From Eunapius fragilis (lineage: Eukaryota > Porifera > Demospongiae > Spongillida > Spongillidae): a DNA stretch of 64,000 bases. The notes under the pieces were generated by a model. It did not search any database, was not told the DNA's origin, and worked only from the letters and a program-made list of their open reading frames with translations. The stretch spans positions 2,744,248-2,808,247 of the forward strand of contig OY811978.1 in NCBI GenBank assembly GCA_963681505.1, read 5' to 3'. Within the stretch, counting starts at the first letter, position 1. Each line of letters opens with the position of its first letter. Positions 12,058 to 22,351 of this stretch are shown here, piece by piece. The position numbers and the translations under genes are program-made.

Positions 12058-12798
12058 CTATTGCATGTTACATAGACGGTGTTGTATTATGTCTGAAGCT
12101 GGTTGCACAGAACGTGGTACCAAGTTAACAGCATCCTCACAGCATGGACACTGAGTACTGGCTGATGTTGTAATGGCATCAACAATGCACTTAGCACACT
12201 ACAACATTGCACTGCAACTTCAGTGGCTGTGACAACATTCCTTTGCACATAGGACATGTGAGTAAGTCTATGACTGAAATGACCTGTGTTGGTGCTAATG
12301 CAGGATCCTTTTTATCACACATGATCTTTCAAGGTGCAATGGTGTTTATATGAAGAAGCAGAGCACTTGGTGTGATGCCTGCATGGTTGTCGCCCTGTTT
12401 TCCGTGGCTCTTTAAAGTGGATCCATGAGTGTACATGTATGGTTTCCTGAAATTGTGTAATGTGTACATGTATTATTGTGTGCATGTGTATGTGCATATG
12501 ATTAAACTTATGAGGTCATGTCAATATGTTTACCTTGCATGTACTGGGAGTGTAGGGACCGATTGTATGGCTTTAACATACACTTGTATAGAATCTTCTT
12601 CTCAGAAGCTTCTTTAACCCTGGACAAAGCAAGTCTACAAGATTTGCAGAAGCTAGAGGAAAAGTCAGCTGTGCCATTGCTGATGTCAATTTCAAAACAT
12701 GTCCTGAGCTCCACTGAGAAACTAGCACAGCTATATGTTGTCTCTTGATAACCAGCCGAGGGTTTTTTCAACAATCTGTGTCCACAGACGCTGCACAA
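12058..12798 (-). pseudogene. Decayed zinc-finger gene with RING-like domain, block 1
   Basis: Two cysteine-rich modules lie on the minus strand. Upstream (12798 to about 12570): CSVCGHRLLKKPSAG ... FCKSCRLALSRVKEASEKK, with C-x2-C pairs about 48 residues apart. Downstream (12256 to 12058): CPMCKGMLSQPLKLQC, then after a one-base frameshift CAKCIVDAI ... CPCCEDAVNLVPRSV, giving the C-x2-C / C-x2-C / C-x2-C spacing of a RING finger. Block 2 has the same frameshift, so the lesion predates the duplication. Arrangement of a Cys module followed by RING recalls RAG1-like transposases, but no catalytic core is visible, so that is only a suggestion. Confidence 0.45.
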
Positions 12799-13311
12799 AC
12801 GGTGTACTTAGAATCGTGGAATATCCATTGCCGTACGGTACATGCAATCAAAGCACGTGACTTCGATTTATTCATGACTAAACAAACGAAAAGTAACCCG
12901 TTTTGTTCTCTCACCAGAAAATATGTCTAGATATAAACTAAACACGTATAGAATGTGCAATGATTCCTCTTTACGAAAAGGTAGGTTTCATGCCCAACTA
13001 TCAGGCGTTTTTTCGAGAAAAATTGCTTGCCGTTTGAGCGTTTCATAATATCTCATGACCTGCGCGGAGTTAGTAGGTAAAAAGATAACACGCCTTGACT
13101 GTGCGCATATATCTTATCTAGTACAGAAATGAATGTAGAAATGCTTAAAAGATTTTCCTTCTTTTATTGCAAGCTTTTTGTGATAAAAGTAAGTTTAAGA
13201 ACATAAACCACATTTTAATGAGCTCCTTCACTCGTCAGGACACTAAGAATACCGTAAATGTAATACAGTTCTAATTAGAAAACCTAATGTCCATCTCTAA
13301 ACAGCCGTGAC
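12799..13311. other. Unrecognised sequence
   Basis: Nearly identical to 28135-28646. It contains short open frames only and no recognisable gene; CTCTAAACAG just before 13305 would be a plausible splice acceptor for the following ORF. Confidence 0.4.
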
Positions 13312-13735
13312 ATGTACATGGCAGCTGAAGACCTCAGAGTTTTTTTCACCAACGAGGGGTCAGAGGAGGAAGAGGATGACTACATTCATCCTCCGACTCC
13401 TCTCTCCTTCACCCCGCCACCTCCTGACGCAGTGCTGCCCCCACAGGCGCTCCCGCCGGCACCACCAGCGCTGCCCCCCCCCCCCCCCCCCCCCCCACAT
13501 ACCACCACCAGTGCTGCCCCCCACCACCACCACCAGCGCTGCCCCCACCGCCACCAGCAGTGCTGCACCCACCACCACCACCAGTGCTGCCCCCCTGACC
13601 TGCATGGCCACTGCCACCCTGGCTCGCCTGGCCAGAACAAGCATGGCGAGGAGGCCGGGGAGGAGGATGGCCCTGAAGAAGAAGAGGGTGTGGGCGAGGA
13701 CACATCATCATACATTGTACAAATTTTTTCTTATA
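13312..13735 (+). CDS. Proline/histidine-rich acidic ORF, block 1
   Basis: Possible exon following an acceptor at 13304 (AAACAG). It begins MYMAAEDLRVFFTNEGSEEE, continues through a proline run fed by 23 consecutive C residues (13474-13496), a His/Cys-rich section, then an acidic GEEDGPEEEEGVGED tail. It runs into AT-rich sequence that flanks a retroelement insertion. Frame length depends on the homopolymer, which differs in block 2 (20 C; ORF 28647-29069), so reading through is uncertain. Function unknown, and it may be part of a transposon. Confidence 0.3.
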
Positions 13736-13742
13736 ATTATAA

Positions 13743-14711
13743 TTGCACAATCTCCATCTTCAGCAGGCAGTTACGGCCTATAACTCCAAAGTCGCCTCTC
13801 ATAACGCAATCACGGTTGAGTCTGTCCTTGCTTCTCCCATTCCTCAGAGAGAGCTTTCCAGCAAGATTGATGAGGAGCAATTCAAGTCTTTATTAGAAGC
13901 TTCCTCCCCAGCCAACAAGGCCCGACTGCTGTCTATATCAGCCCCTCATTCACCTTCATGGCTGTCAGTGGTCCCTTCCAAGGGCTTAGGTTTACATATG
14001 GAGCCCAATGAGTTCCAGATCGCGTTGAGGTGGTGGTTAGGTGAGGGTGTTGGTAGATCTGTGTGTCCCTTTTGCCCAGAGGTTGCCCTTGATCCCCTGG
14101 GTCACCATGCTGCAACATGCAGGCATGGGGAAGATGTGGTGGTTAGGCATAATCACTTGCGTGATGTCATTGTTGATTTCTGTCGGCGAGCTCATCTAAG
14201 TGTGACCGTGGAGAAGGGCCATGGTCTTACCAGGGACCACAACCACACCAGACCTGCTGATGTGCTCATTGCAGGTTGGGACAGAGGAAAGCCTGCAGCG
14301 TTTGACGTCACAGTAACGTCACCTCTCTGCCCAGCCATACTGAGGGATTCATGTCGAATGTCTGGTGCAGCTTCTACAGCAGCGGAGACCCGTAAGCTAC
14401 TCAGCAACGGCCCCAAATGTCAAGAATTGGGGTGAACTTGCATTCCCTTAGCGGTGGAGACCTTCTGCAACTGGGGTAAGGAGGCACACCTCACTTTCTC
14501 TAGGTTGGCATCCCACCTTGCCATCAGCATGTCCTCTCCCAAACCTTCCATCTTGGCAGACATTTACGGCAGGTTGAATATCACTTTGGCTAGATCCATT
14601 GCCAGAGCCATCCTGGCATGGGAGCACCAGATCTAGTGACTTGTCTTTGTTTGTGTGTGTCATTGCAGTCATGTATTATTGTTGTAATTATAAATAATAA
14701 TAATAATAATT
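13743..14711 (+). mobile_element. 5'-truncated non-LTR retroelement, RLE-type C-terminus (L1, block 1)
   Basis: Encodes only the C-terminal part of a retroelement protein. Visible are CPFCPEVALDPLGHHAATC (a C-x2-C / HH-C zinc motif), RHNHLRD, RPADVLIAGWDRGKPAAFD (the Pro-Asp ... Asp spacing of restriction-like endonucleases), and the terminal PLAVET ... ARAIL block. A Trp codon has become TGA at 14433-14435, so the ORF is broken. A short 3' UTR ends in ATAATAATAATAATAAT (14689-14711). The RT domain is absent. R2/R4/Dong-like affinity is inferred from the endonuclease motif and the TAA tail. Confidence 0.7.
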
Positions 14712-15014
14712 ACAAAGGGGCAATGCTGCCTCCATCCTAGGAACACTTTTTTCACCTTATACTACTGATTTTTAAGGTTATTATAATAGTGATAATAAAT
14801 GTGTATTTATTACTGTTTATGTATTGTTTTTTACAGTATTATTACTTTTATTATTATTTTTTGTACTAATTCTTATTTTAATAATAATGCACATAGTCAG
14901 AAGGGAGCACAAATACGCATATATACATAATACACACCAACATATTATTATTATTTAACTAAAGTCAGAAGGGATCATTAAAAAAAAAAAAAAAAAAAAA
15001 ATAATAATAATAAT
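14712..15014. other. Block-1-specific insert between TAA tracts
   Basis: AT-rich sequence with no ORF, bounded by (TAA)n on the left and poly-A/(TAA)n on the right. In block 2 the same interval instead holds a longer retroelement (30030-30967), showing different insertions into the same TAA tail. TCAGAAGGGA(G/T)CA occurs twice inside. Confidence 0.5.
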
Positions 15015-15763
15015 AGTCCCTTCCACTGGCTTGGACCTGCACCTTGACAATGCAGAGTGTCAGGTTGCCCTTAGATGGTGGCTGGGTCTTGACACCTCAG
15101 GAGGTTCCACTTGCCCTTTTTGCCCTGACACTGCCCTGGACCCACTAGGTCACCATGCAGCCACGTGCAGACATGGTGGGAATATGGTTTCACAGCATAA
15201 TCATTTGCGTGACATTTTTGCAGACTTCTGTCGCCGGGCCCACCTCTCTGTTAAGGTTGAAGCGGGATATGGCTTATCTAGAGACCATATCAACTCCCGG
15301 CCTGCAGACATTCTAGTTCAAAGTTGGGACAGAGGAAAGCCAGCAGCCTTTGATGTCACAGTTGCCTCACCTCTCACTCCTGCTGTCCTGAACGAAGCTA
15401 GCATTTCTGCAGGGGCAGCAGCCTACGGGGCAGAAAATAGGAAACATGCCACTAATGACACAAGGTGCCAGGAGTTGGGGTGGATGTGTATTCCCCTGGC
15501 AGTTGAATTGTATGGAAACTGAGGGAAGGAAGCACAGTGCGTATTTTCACGTTTGGCATCCCTACTTGCTGTCAGCCAGTCCAGTTTCAAACCCAAAATG
15601 GTTGCTGAAATTTATGGACGCCTCAACCTGTCACTTGTGAGGTCTGTGGCAAGGGCCATCATGGGAAGGGAGTTAGCTCATGAATAGACTTTTTGTTTAG
15701 TTTACAATAGTGTAGTGTATTGTAGTTAGTTCTTTGTTCTTGTGAGTGGTGTGCTATTCATGT

Positions 15764-15796
<33 letters not shown>
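15015..15796 (+). mobile_element. 5'-truncated non-LTR retroelement (L2, block 1)
   Basis: Starts directly after (AAT)n inside the coding region (GLDLHLDNAE), so it is 5' truncated. It keeps CPFCPDTALDPLGHHAATC and RPADILVQSWDRGKPAAFD. The Trp in the NWG motif is replaced by a stop (AACTGAGGG, about 15520). The 3' end is a 30-base (TAA)n tail. The same nonsense lesion occurs in the block-2 copy, so it predates the duplication. Confidence 0.7.
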
Positions 15797-15798
<2 letters not shown>

Positions 15799-15856
15799 TT
15801 ATTAAAGACATTTGATTACTGGCTGCGATAGGGCCGGCGAAAAAAAAACTTGTGAA

Positions 15857-16215
15857 ACAAGTAAATAAAAACATTCTCTAACGAGAGAGTTGTTGGTATA
15901 TAGGATTGACCAATGGTGGTGTAGAAAGCACAGAAACAAGAGTGACAGAAATTTTACTGAAATAGGCCTATATTTAGCACACACACAATATAACAGCGCG
16001 TGCCTGAGTAATGGCTAAATATAGACCTATTTCAATTTTCCAATAAAATTTCTGTCACTCTTGTTTCTGTGCTTTCTACACCACCATTGGTCAATCCTAT
16101 TGTTAAGATTGGGTTGCGTAATTATGCATAATCTTTAGAAAGATTCTTCGAGACTTCACCGCAGACTTGTATAACTGGTTTTGGGTCCAGCCTGTCCAGT
16201 TTTCGTGTATTTATT
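15857..16215. mobile_element. Foldback MITE, truncated (M1)
   Basis: Left end ACAAGTAAATAAAAACATTC, terminal hairpin CTCT-AACG-AGAG, then TATATAGGATTGACC. Long arms 15902-15975 and about 16018-16100 are inverted copies (ATTGACCAATGGTGGTGTAG ...). The right outer end is missing relative to M2; the element passes into flanking CATCATCATACATTG sequence. No coding potential. Confidence 0.8.
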
Positions 16216-16317
16216 ACGCATCATCATACATTGTACTAATTCTTTCTTATAATTATAATACTTATTATTAAAGACATTTGATTACTGACTACGATAGGGC
16301 AAAAAAATACTTATGAA

Positions 16318-16815
16318 ACAAGTAAATAAAAACATTCTCTAACGAGAGAGTTGTTGGTATATATAGGATTGACCAATGGTGGTGTAGAAAGCACAGAAAC
16401 AAGAGTGACAGAAATTTTACTGAAATAGGCCTATATTTAGCACACACACAATATAACAGCGCATGCCTGAGTAATGGCTAAATATAGACCTATTTCAATT
16501 TTCCAGTAAAATTTCTGTCACTCTTGTTTCTGTGCTTTCTACACCACCATTGGTCAATCCTATTGTTAAGATTGGGTTGCGTAATTATGCATAATCTTTA
16601 GATGGATGAGACTTCACCGCAGACTTGTATAACTGGTTTTGTGTCCAGCCTGTCCAGTTTTTTTTGCATTTAATGTGTGCCACGTGTTATGCTGTTCGTT
16701 TTCGTTTTCCTGTTCATTCCGTGGTTACCTGTGAGCCAGTACGTGTTCGCGGCGTGCAAATACCACACCTATATACCAACAACTCTCTCGTTAGAGAATG
16801 TTTTTATTTACTTGT
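16318..16815. mobile_element. Full-length foldback MITE (M2, block 1)
   Basis: 498 bases with terminal inverted repeats ACAAGTAAATAAAAACATTC / GAATGTTTTTATTTACTTGT. It has terminal hairpins, inner inverted arms and a roughly 250-base single-copy right part (the source of small incidental ORFs). The block-2 counterpart is 32668-33164. It ends immediately before ACACAATGGCGCG, the start of the promoter-like part of an exon-1 unit. Confidence 0.85.
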
Positions 16816-17012
16816 ACACAATGGCGCGTCTTGTCGCTATTGACCGAAACAGTTTATCTCACTTACAGTTATTGTTTTATATACAAATATATAGGCATAC
16901 ACATTGTACGCCAATACGATTGTTATACTTATAGGCATACATTGTGCGCCAATACGCTGGTGTGCTGATGGAACTATTACATGGGTACGAGGCATCCTGA
17001 TGTAAATGTAAT
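16816..17012 (+). promoter_or_regulatory. Promoter-like 5' part of an exon-1 unit, separated from its exon
   Basis: Matches the sequence upstream of exon 1 in gene A (4083-4274: AATGGCGCGTCTTGTCGC ... ATATATAGGCATACAC ... CATCCTGATGTAAATGTAAT). At 17012 the match stops; the continuation TGTAAACAGGATCGTGGGAG and exon 1 resume at 19971, so about 2.96 kb separates the two parts. Calling it a promoter rests on position only. Confidence 0.55.
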
Positions 17013-17330
17013 CGGAACCTACGCGAGTAGGTTTCATATAGGAATCCAACAGTATCATGAATGTCATTAAAACAATGTCACTCACGTCTAGCGGGACATT
17101 TAAGAATCGGGTCACTTCGCTCTTAGTGGCAATCGAGCGATATCAAAAAGGACAACAGTTCTGCGTTGTATCAGTGTTACAAGACGGTGTACTTTTAGAG
17201 AACAAAAATACTCGTCCCCATCGTCCGTACCCAGCCCCACCTAAAATTTCTCCTCCGTCGGCTTCTTATTCTTATTCTTCTTCCTTCCGGAGAGTATAAC
17301 TCACGACAGGAACGTTTGTAAAGCACGCCA
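17013..17330 (+). mobile_element. Hairpin-ended repeat with small ORF (MNVIK family), block 1
   Basis: Starts with hairpin ACCTAC-GCGA-GTAGGT, then CATATAGGAATCC, then an 80-codon frame (17057-17299) beginning MNVIKTMSLTSSGTFK and ending in a Ser/Tyr-rich tail. Relatives: 33375-33690, 55150-55455 and, reversed, 18030-18350. ATGAATGTCATTAAAA and the word VENK/LENK are kept among diverged copies. Function unknown. Confidence 0.5.
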
Positions 17331-17483
17331 AGTGTACCAATCGCTTCAGGATGCGTCCGCAGGTTATCTTCGGGGGTCTGTTAGACGCCTAACTGTTCGG
17401 GCAATTAACTAAAGCGAATAGTACCTCATTTGGTATTCGGTTAAAAATACCCAATTACATCAGCTAGCTATTTTTAATTTAAA

Positions 17484-17765
17484 AAGTAAATAAAAACATT
17501 CTCTACGAGAAAGTTGGTGGGATATAGGATTTGATTATGACATAGGTGGAGTAAAAAGCAAGGAAACAAGGTCTTATCAGAAGGGAAAATGTCATAGTCC
17601 TATACTTAGCACATTTCTAGGGCATGTGTTGTTTGTGTGCTAAATATAGGACTATGACATTTTCCCTTCTGATAAGACCTTGTTTCCTTGCTTTTTACTC
17701 CACCTATGTCATAATCAAATCCTATATCCCACCAACTTTCTCGTAGAGAATGTTTTTATTTACTT
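17484..17765. mobile_element. Foldback MITE (M3)
   Basis: 282 bases, almost a perfect palindrome: both arms of about 120 bases read AAGTAAATAAAAACATTCTC, hairpin TTCTC-TAC-GAGAA, then ATATAGGATTTGATTATG. The central spacer is about 40 bases. It is absent from block 2, which lacks 17480-18350. Confidence 0.9.
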
Positions 17766-17806
17766 GTTTTCTTTATTTTTTTTCATACCCATTTAATTAT
17801 ACGACA

Positions 17807-17941
17807 TTAGTCTCGTACCCAGACCGTCTATGACGTAAGCGATTATCGCTGTAAACAGTATAATCACTACGTCCATACGTATGGACGTAGTGTTTACAGC
17901 GATAATCGCTTACGTCATAGACGGTCTGGGTACGAGACTAA
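17807..17941. repeat. Large inverted repeat with inner palindrome
   Basis: Arms of about 51 bases (TTAGTCTCGTACCCAGACCG ... and complement) surround an inner palindrome CTACGTCCATACGTATGGAC followed by GTAG. No ORF. Not part of the neighbouring MITE family. Confidence 0.85.
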
Positions 17942-18029
17942 CAAGACATAGGAGGCTGATAGTCGATTGTTTATCAAAGTATTATATTATATAAAAGCGA
18001 GTCCTCCAGCCGATTCTGAAGCTATTGGT

Positions 18030-18350
18030 GAAACTTTCATCGCTTAGAAATGTTCCTGTCCTGAGTTATGCGTTGCCAAGAAGGAGAAGAAGAATGAGAA
18101 GACGACCCGCCCCTTGTTCCGAGACTGGGTACGAGGACGGGCAGTACACTCTTGTTCTCAACAACCACGCGGTTCAGCGACATGAAACAAAAACGAAACT
18201 ACTCATTTTTGACTTCTAGATCGATTGCTAAAACAAGCTACACGATCCGATCGTCGGGAGCGTTGTTACAGACGGGTCGCGTTTTTTTAATGACATTCAT
18301 AGTCGGGGTCAAATCCTATATGGAAGTTTCTAACGAAACTTCCGATAATA
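18030..18350 (-). mobile_element. MNVIK-family repeat, reverse orientation
   Basis: Reading minus: hairpin GAAGTTTC-GTTA-GAAACTTC, CATATAGGATTTGACCCCGA, ATG at 18300, then MNVIKKTRP. The frame has a stop after about 20 codons and resumes in another frame (FMSLNRVVVENKS). Degenerate copy. Confidence 0.5.
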
Positions 18351-19685
18351 GCCACGTGTCGTGGGCGTGATTCAAATTCTTAATATTCCCGCACGCTGTG
18401 GAAGAGGTATACGCACTGAATCTAGAGCCCTTTAGGGTCCCTACAACGCCATGTATAAATGTCCAACCATAATGCCAAATGGTTGAGAAACGGAATGGAG
18501 CAGTGATATGCGATTCAAGGTATCATTTTCTGCATGACGCCTGTGCGTTACTCTCAACTCTATCATTCGTTTCGCAGCTTGAAATGAAAGCCAAAACATA
18601 CCATACACGTAAGTACCCGACACTATCGCATATAATTGTTTTGACCGAATTGATTTCTATACTATAGCTTCTTATATAGCATAACTTTCGAATTCTGTCG
18701 GTGGAACTACATACGCGATCAGATACTACGGTATACAGTCTACAGCAGATATATGTGAAGCAAGAGGCTCCAATTAGAATGTGTCTCCCCACACCACCAC
18801 CCTTACTGAAAAAAAAAAACCCCGGCAACAACTAGCCACTCGTACACCTACAGATGTGCCAAACGAGTGCAATGCAAGACACGACAAGGTGTCAAGCGCG
18901 CTACTGAAAGGACCAACAAAGCGACCACCCGAATGTGCGTTACACCATGAATGTTGGATCTGGACATAAATTGTAGCATGCATAGTGTATCGTTAAAATA
19001 TTTTATGCAACAGTTACAGCGGAAGATACTGTTGTCTGAAATGTGTGCACGCCGTTCGCTGACAACAATTTCGTAATTGTGGTGCATAGTTTATATCTGA
19101 TAATAGTGTCAAAGTTGCGCGTGCATGATGTGTATTGTGGTGCATAATTTATATCTGATAATAGTGTCAAAGTTGCTGACGACAACGTATTGTGGCATGA
19201 TTTATCTGATAATAGCGTGAGATCAGTGGGTACATGTACATGTAATCTTTGTCTGATGTATTATATGGCTTCGCTTGCCAGTGGAGGATTTGTTTTAACT
19301 AACGGTTGTTTAAATCAGGTCCAGGTCCAGGAGTCACTCCACATCCAGGTCCAGGAGTGGTTCCATGTCCAGCTGCAGGATTAGCTCCACCTGCTCTACC
19401 TGCTGTATATCCTGGATACAGAAGTATATCCTGATCCAGAATATACAGCATGCAGTATACCCTGATCCAGGATATACAAGATGACACGCTCCTGGGTTTC
19501 ATTATAGCTATACTTGTACTTATTATTGTTTAAATAGTAATACTGTGTATTTTAATGGTACACCCACACCTCAACAAAATTGCATGGCCGCGAGATTCTA
19601 AAATAAAACTGTCATTTGACATTCTTGCTACATGGTTACGTTTCAAGAACTAAATACAATACTAAATCCACCAAAAAATGTAGGA
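18351..19685. other. Unrecognised sequence shared with block 2
   Basis: Counterpart 33845-35163 is about 97 percent identical by eye. It holds short tandem repeats around GATAATAGTGTCAAAGTTGC (19095-19170) and a GTCCAGGTCCAGGAGT repeat (19318-19370) whose second frame would read GPGPGVTPHPGPGVVP. No supported gene. Confidence 0.4.
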
Positions 19686-19970
19686 AACAAGTGTAAAAAT
19701 ATTCTCTATGCGAGAAGGTTGGTGGTATATAGGAATCAAAGGCGGTGGTGGTGTAAAAAGCAAGGGAACAAGGATTGTGATTGAAAAGGAAAAATGAAAT
19801 AGACCTATATTAGCAAACACAGTTAAGCATGACGACATGCTGCTAATATAGGTCTATTTCATTTTTCCTTTTCAATCACAATCCTTGTTCCCTTGCTTTT
19901 TACACCACCACCGCCTTTGATTCCTATATACCACCAACCTTCTCGCATAGAGAATATATTTATCACTTAT
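19686..19970. mobile_element. Foldback MITE (M4, block 1)
   Basis: Left end ACAAGTGTAAAAATATTCTC, hairpin TTCTC-TATGC-GAGAA, GGTATATAGGAATCAAAGG; the right half is its inverse. It sits directly against the TGTAAACAGGATC that precedes exon 1 at 19993. In block 2 only its left half survives (35164-35351), cut by a deletion. Confidence 0.85.
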
Positions 19971-19992
19971 TGTAAACAGGATCGTGGGAGAA

Positions 19993-20094
19993 ATGGACGA
20001 TATAGATAAGTCCACGGAAATACTACCTTTACGCGAACCCAACAGCGACTTCGGATCTCTATGGATCAACCCTTCAGACAAGGACCCTACAGGA
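19993..20094 (+). CDS. Extra first exon (copy 1 upstream of gene B)
   Basis: Open 34-codon exon starting MDDIDKSTEILPLREPNSDF and ending with GGA|GTAAGT, identical in design to exon 1 of gene A. No gene body follows directly; the next exons lie at gene B (23360 onward), past two more first exons. It could be an alternative first exon or a duplication by-product. Confidence 0.6.
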
Positions 20095-20540
20095 GTAAGT
20101 TTAAAATGCCAGGCCGACGCCGGTGAGAGGTTGTTACCCCGAGCGTCAAAGATAAGCGACACACCATTGGGGAAAGTATATATGCCCTTGATCGCCTCAC
20201 ATGCATGTTTGTGTTTGTTTGTAATTCATGTGGACTCAGTGAACGCAATGCTTTCAAAAACGTTGCGTTCATTCGTGGAAGTCCTCTATGGTTTTATTAG
20301 CTAGTTCGGCTTTGCCCGACCTTAGCGTCTCTAACTACATACATCTTTGGTTCTCGCTGCAACGGAGATTGCAGTCCAATCAGAATGCAGCATTTCAATA
20401 CAGGCAATTGTCTCTTAATAAGTGTATCCAGGCCGCATGTATTTAGTTATTCATCGACAAAAAGTTTATAATGTGTAACCGAGGTGGCTATGGAGCTAGG
20501 CTACCCTTTTTAACAACTCGATGTAGCTGGCTCTAGTTAA

Positions 20541-20999
20541 TAGACCTTTTTTTTTTTTTTTTTCTGAATGGCCTGTAAGAACTTAGTGAATTATCGTTCA
20601 AAACACTTAATTTAATATAGTATGGTTTGTGTAAGGCTAGCTTCATTCCTTAAGACATGTATGTTTTTTAAATTCGCTCGGTGTATTCTACGACGGTTTC
20701 TGCACTGGGAGATTATGTTTTGAACCCTTCGTATACCCGTCTTAGAGAAGGAGTATGAATGAAATACACAAATGTCGGGAAACGACACGTCAGGCCAACG
20801 AGAGGGGTTGTAGTCCCAAGCATCTTTTGGAGTCATGTGCGGATCTGTTGTTATGCCTAGCATACCAAGTTTTTCATTATAGCGTGACTTCCCGACTGCA
20901 TCAAGCTGCTAACGGCGACGCCTTTCTCAATAAACAATCAATCATGTCACATGCAAGTCACGCAATAATTTATTCATAATTGCGGTCGAATAAGGTCTA
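20541..20999. mobile_element. Insertion with TAGACCTT inverted ends
   Basis: Ends TAGACCTTTTT and AAGGTCTA. It interrupts GTTAA/TAAGGCAG, which is continuous in the other exon-1 units (for example near 21970). A fragment of its right part remains in block 2 (35352-35411). No coding sequence recognised. Confidence 0.6.
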
Positions 21000-21403
21000 T
21001 AAGGCAGGACTCCACGAGTTTTGGAAAATGCTTGCTAGCAAGTAGCGTTAAAATAGTGAAAAAAGAAACTAGCGAGGGTTATTCCATGCATTCGGTCTCC
21101 CGCGCCATGCACCAGGTACAGGTACGAACATGTACGGTGCCGGCTCGCAACAGCGGAAAAGTCACACAGCCACACCCAAACATTTTGCGGTTGCTGCATG
21201 CTTGCGGTTTGTCTATACACAATGGCGCGTCTTGTCGCTCATTGACCGAAACAGTTTATCTCACTTACAGTTATTGTTTTATATATAAATATATTGGCAA
21301 ACACATTGTACGCCAATACAATTGTTATACTAGTGTGCTATGAACTAATGGAACGGCACAACTTTTACATGGGTACGAGGCATCCTGAATGTAAATGTGA
21401 GAA

Positions 21404-21505
21404 ATGGACGATATAGATAAATCCACGGAAAGGCTACCTTTACGCGAGCCCAACAGCGACTTCGGATCTCTGCGGATCAACTCTTCAGACAAGGACACTA
21501 CAGGA
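21404..21505 (+). CDS. Extra first exon (copy 2 upstream of gene B)
   Basis: Intact 34-codon copy (MDDIDKSTERLPLREPNSDF) with donor GGAGTAAGT. It is 948 bases from the next copy at 22352, defining the tandem unit. An antisense frame (21498-21818) repeated in the other units is attributed to the recent duplication. Confidence 0.6.
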
Positions 21506-22351
21506 GTAAGTTAAAAATGCCAGGCCGACGCCGGTAAGAGGTTGTTATACCCCAAGCGTCAAAGATGAGCGACACACCTTTGGGGAAAGTATATATGCCC
21601 TTGATCGCCTCACATGCATGTTTGTGTTTGTTGTTTGTTTGTATTGCACGTCGACTCAGTGAACACAATGCTTTCAAAAACGTTGCGTTCATTTCGTCGA
21701 AATCCTCTATGGTTTTATTAGCTATAGTTCGGCGTTGCCCGATCTTAGCGTCTATAACTATACATTCATCTTTGGTTCTCGCTGCAACGGAGATTGCAGT
21801 CCAATCAGAATGCAGCATTTCAATACGCGAATTGTCTCTTAATTAGTGTATCCATGCAGGCCGCATGTATTTATTTATTCATAGACAAAAAGTTTATAAT
21901 GTGCAACCGATCGAGGTGGCTATGGAGCTAGGCTACCCTTTTAAACAACTCGATGTAGCTGGCTCCAGTTAATAAGGCAGGACTCCCCGAGTTTTGGAAA
22001 ATGCTTGCTAGCAAGTAGCGTTAAAATAGTGAAAAAAGAAACTAGCGAGGGTTATTTCATGCATTCAGTCTCCCGCGCCACCAGGTACAGGTAATACGAA
22101 CATGTAAGGTACCGGCTCGCAACAGCGGGAAAGTCACACAGCCACACCCAAACATTTTGCTGCTTGCGGTTTGTCTATATACACAATGGCGCGTCTTGTC
22201 GCTCATTGACCGAAACAATTAATCTCACTTACAATTATTGTTTTTTATACAAATATATAGGCATACACATTGTACGCCAATACAATTGTTATTCTAGTGT
22301 GCTGTGAACTAATGGAACGGCACAACTATTACATGGGACGAGAATGTATAA

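Noticed and set aside
13360-13750. Glycine/tryptophan-rich antisense ORFs
   Set aside because: Opposite-strand readings of the CCACCA and poly-C region; same in block 2.
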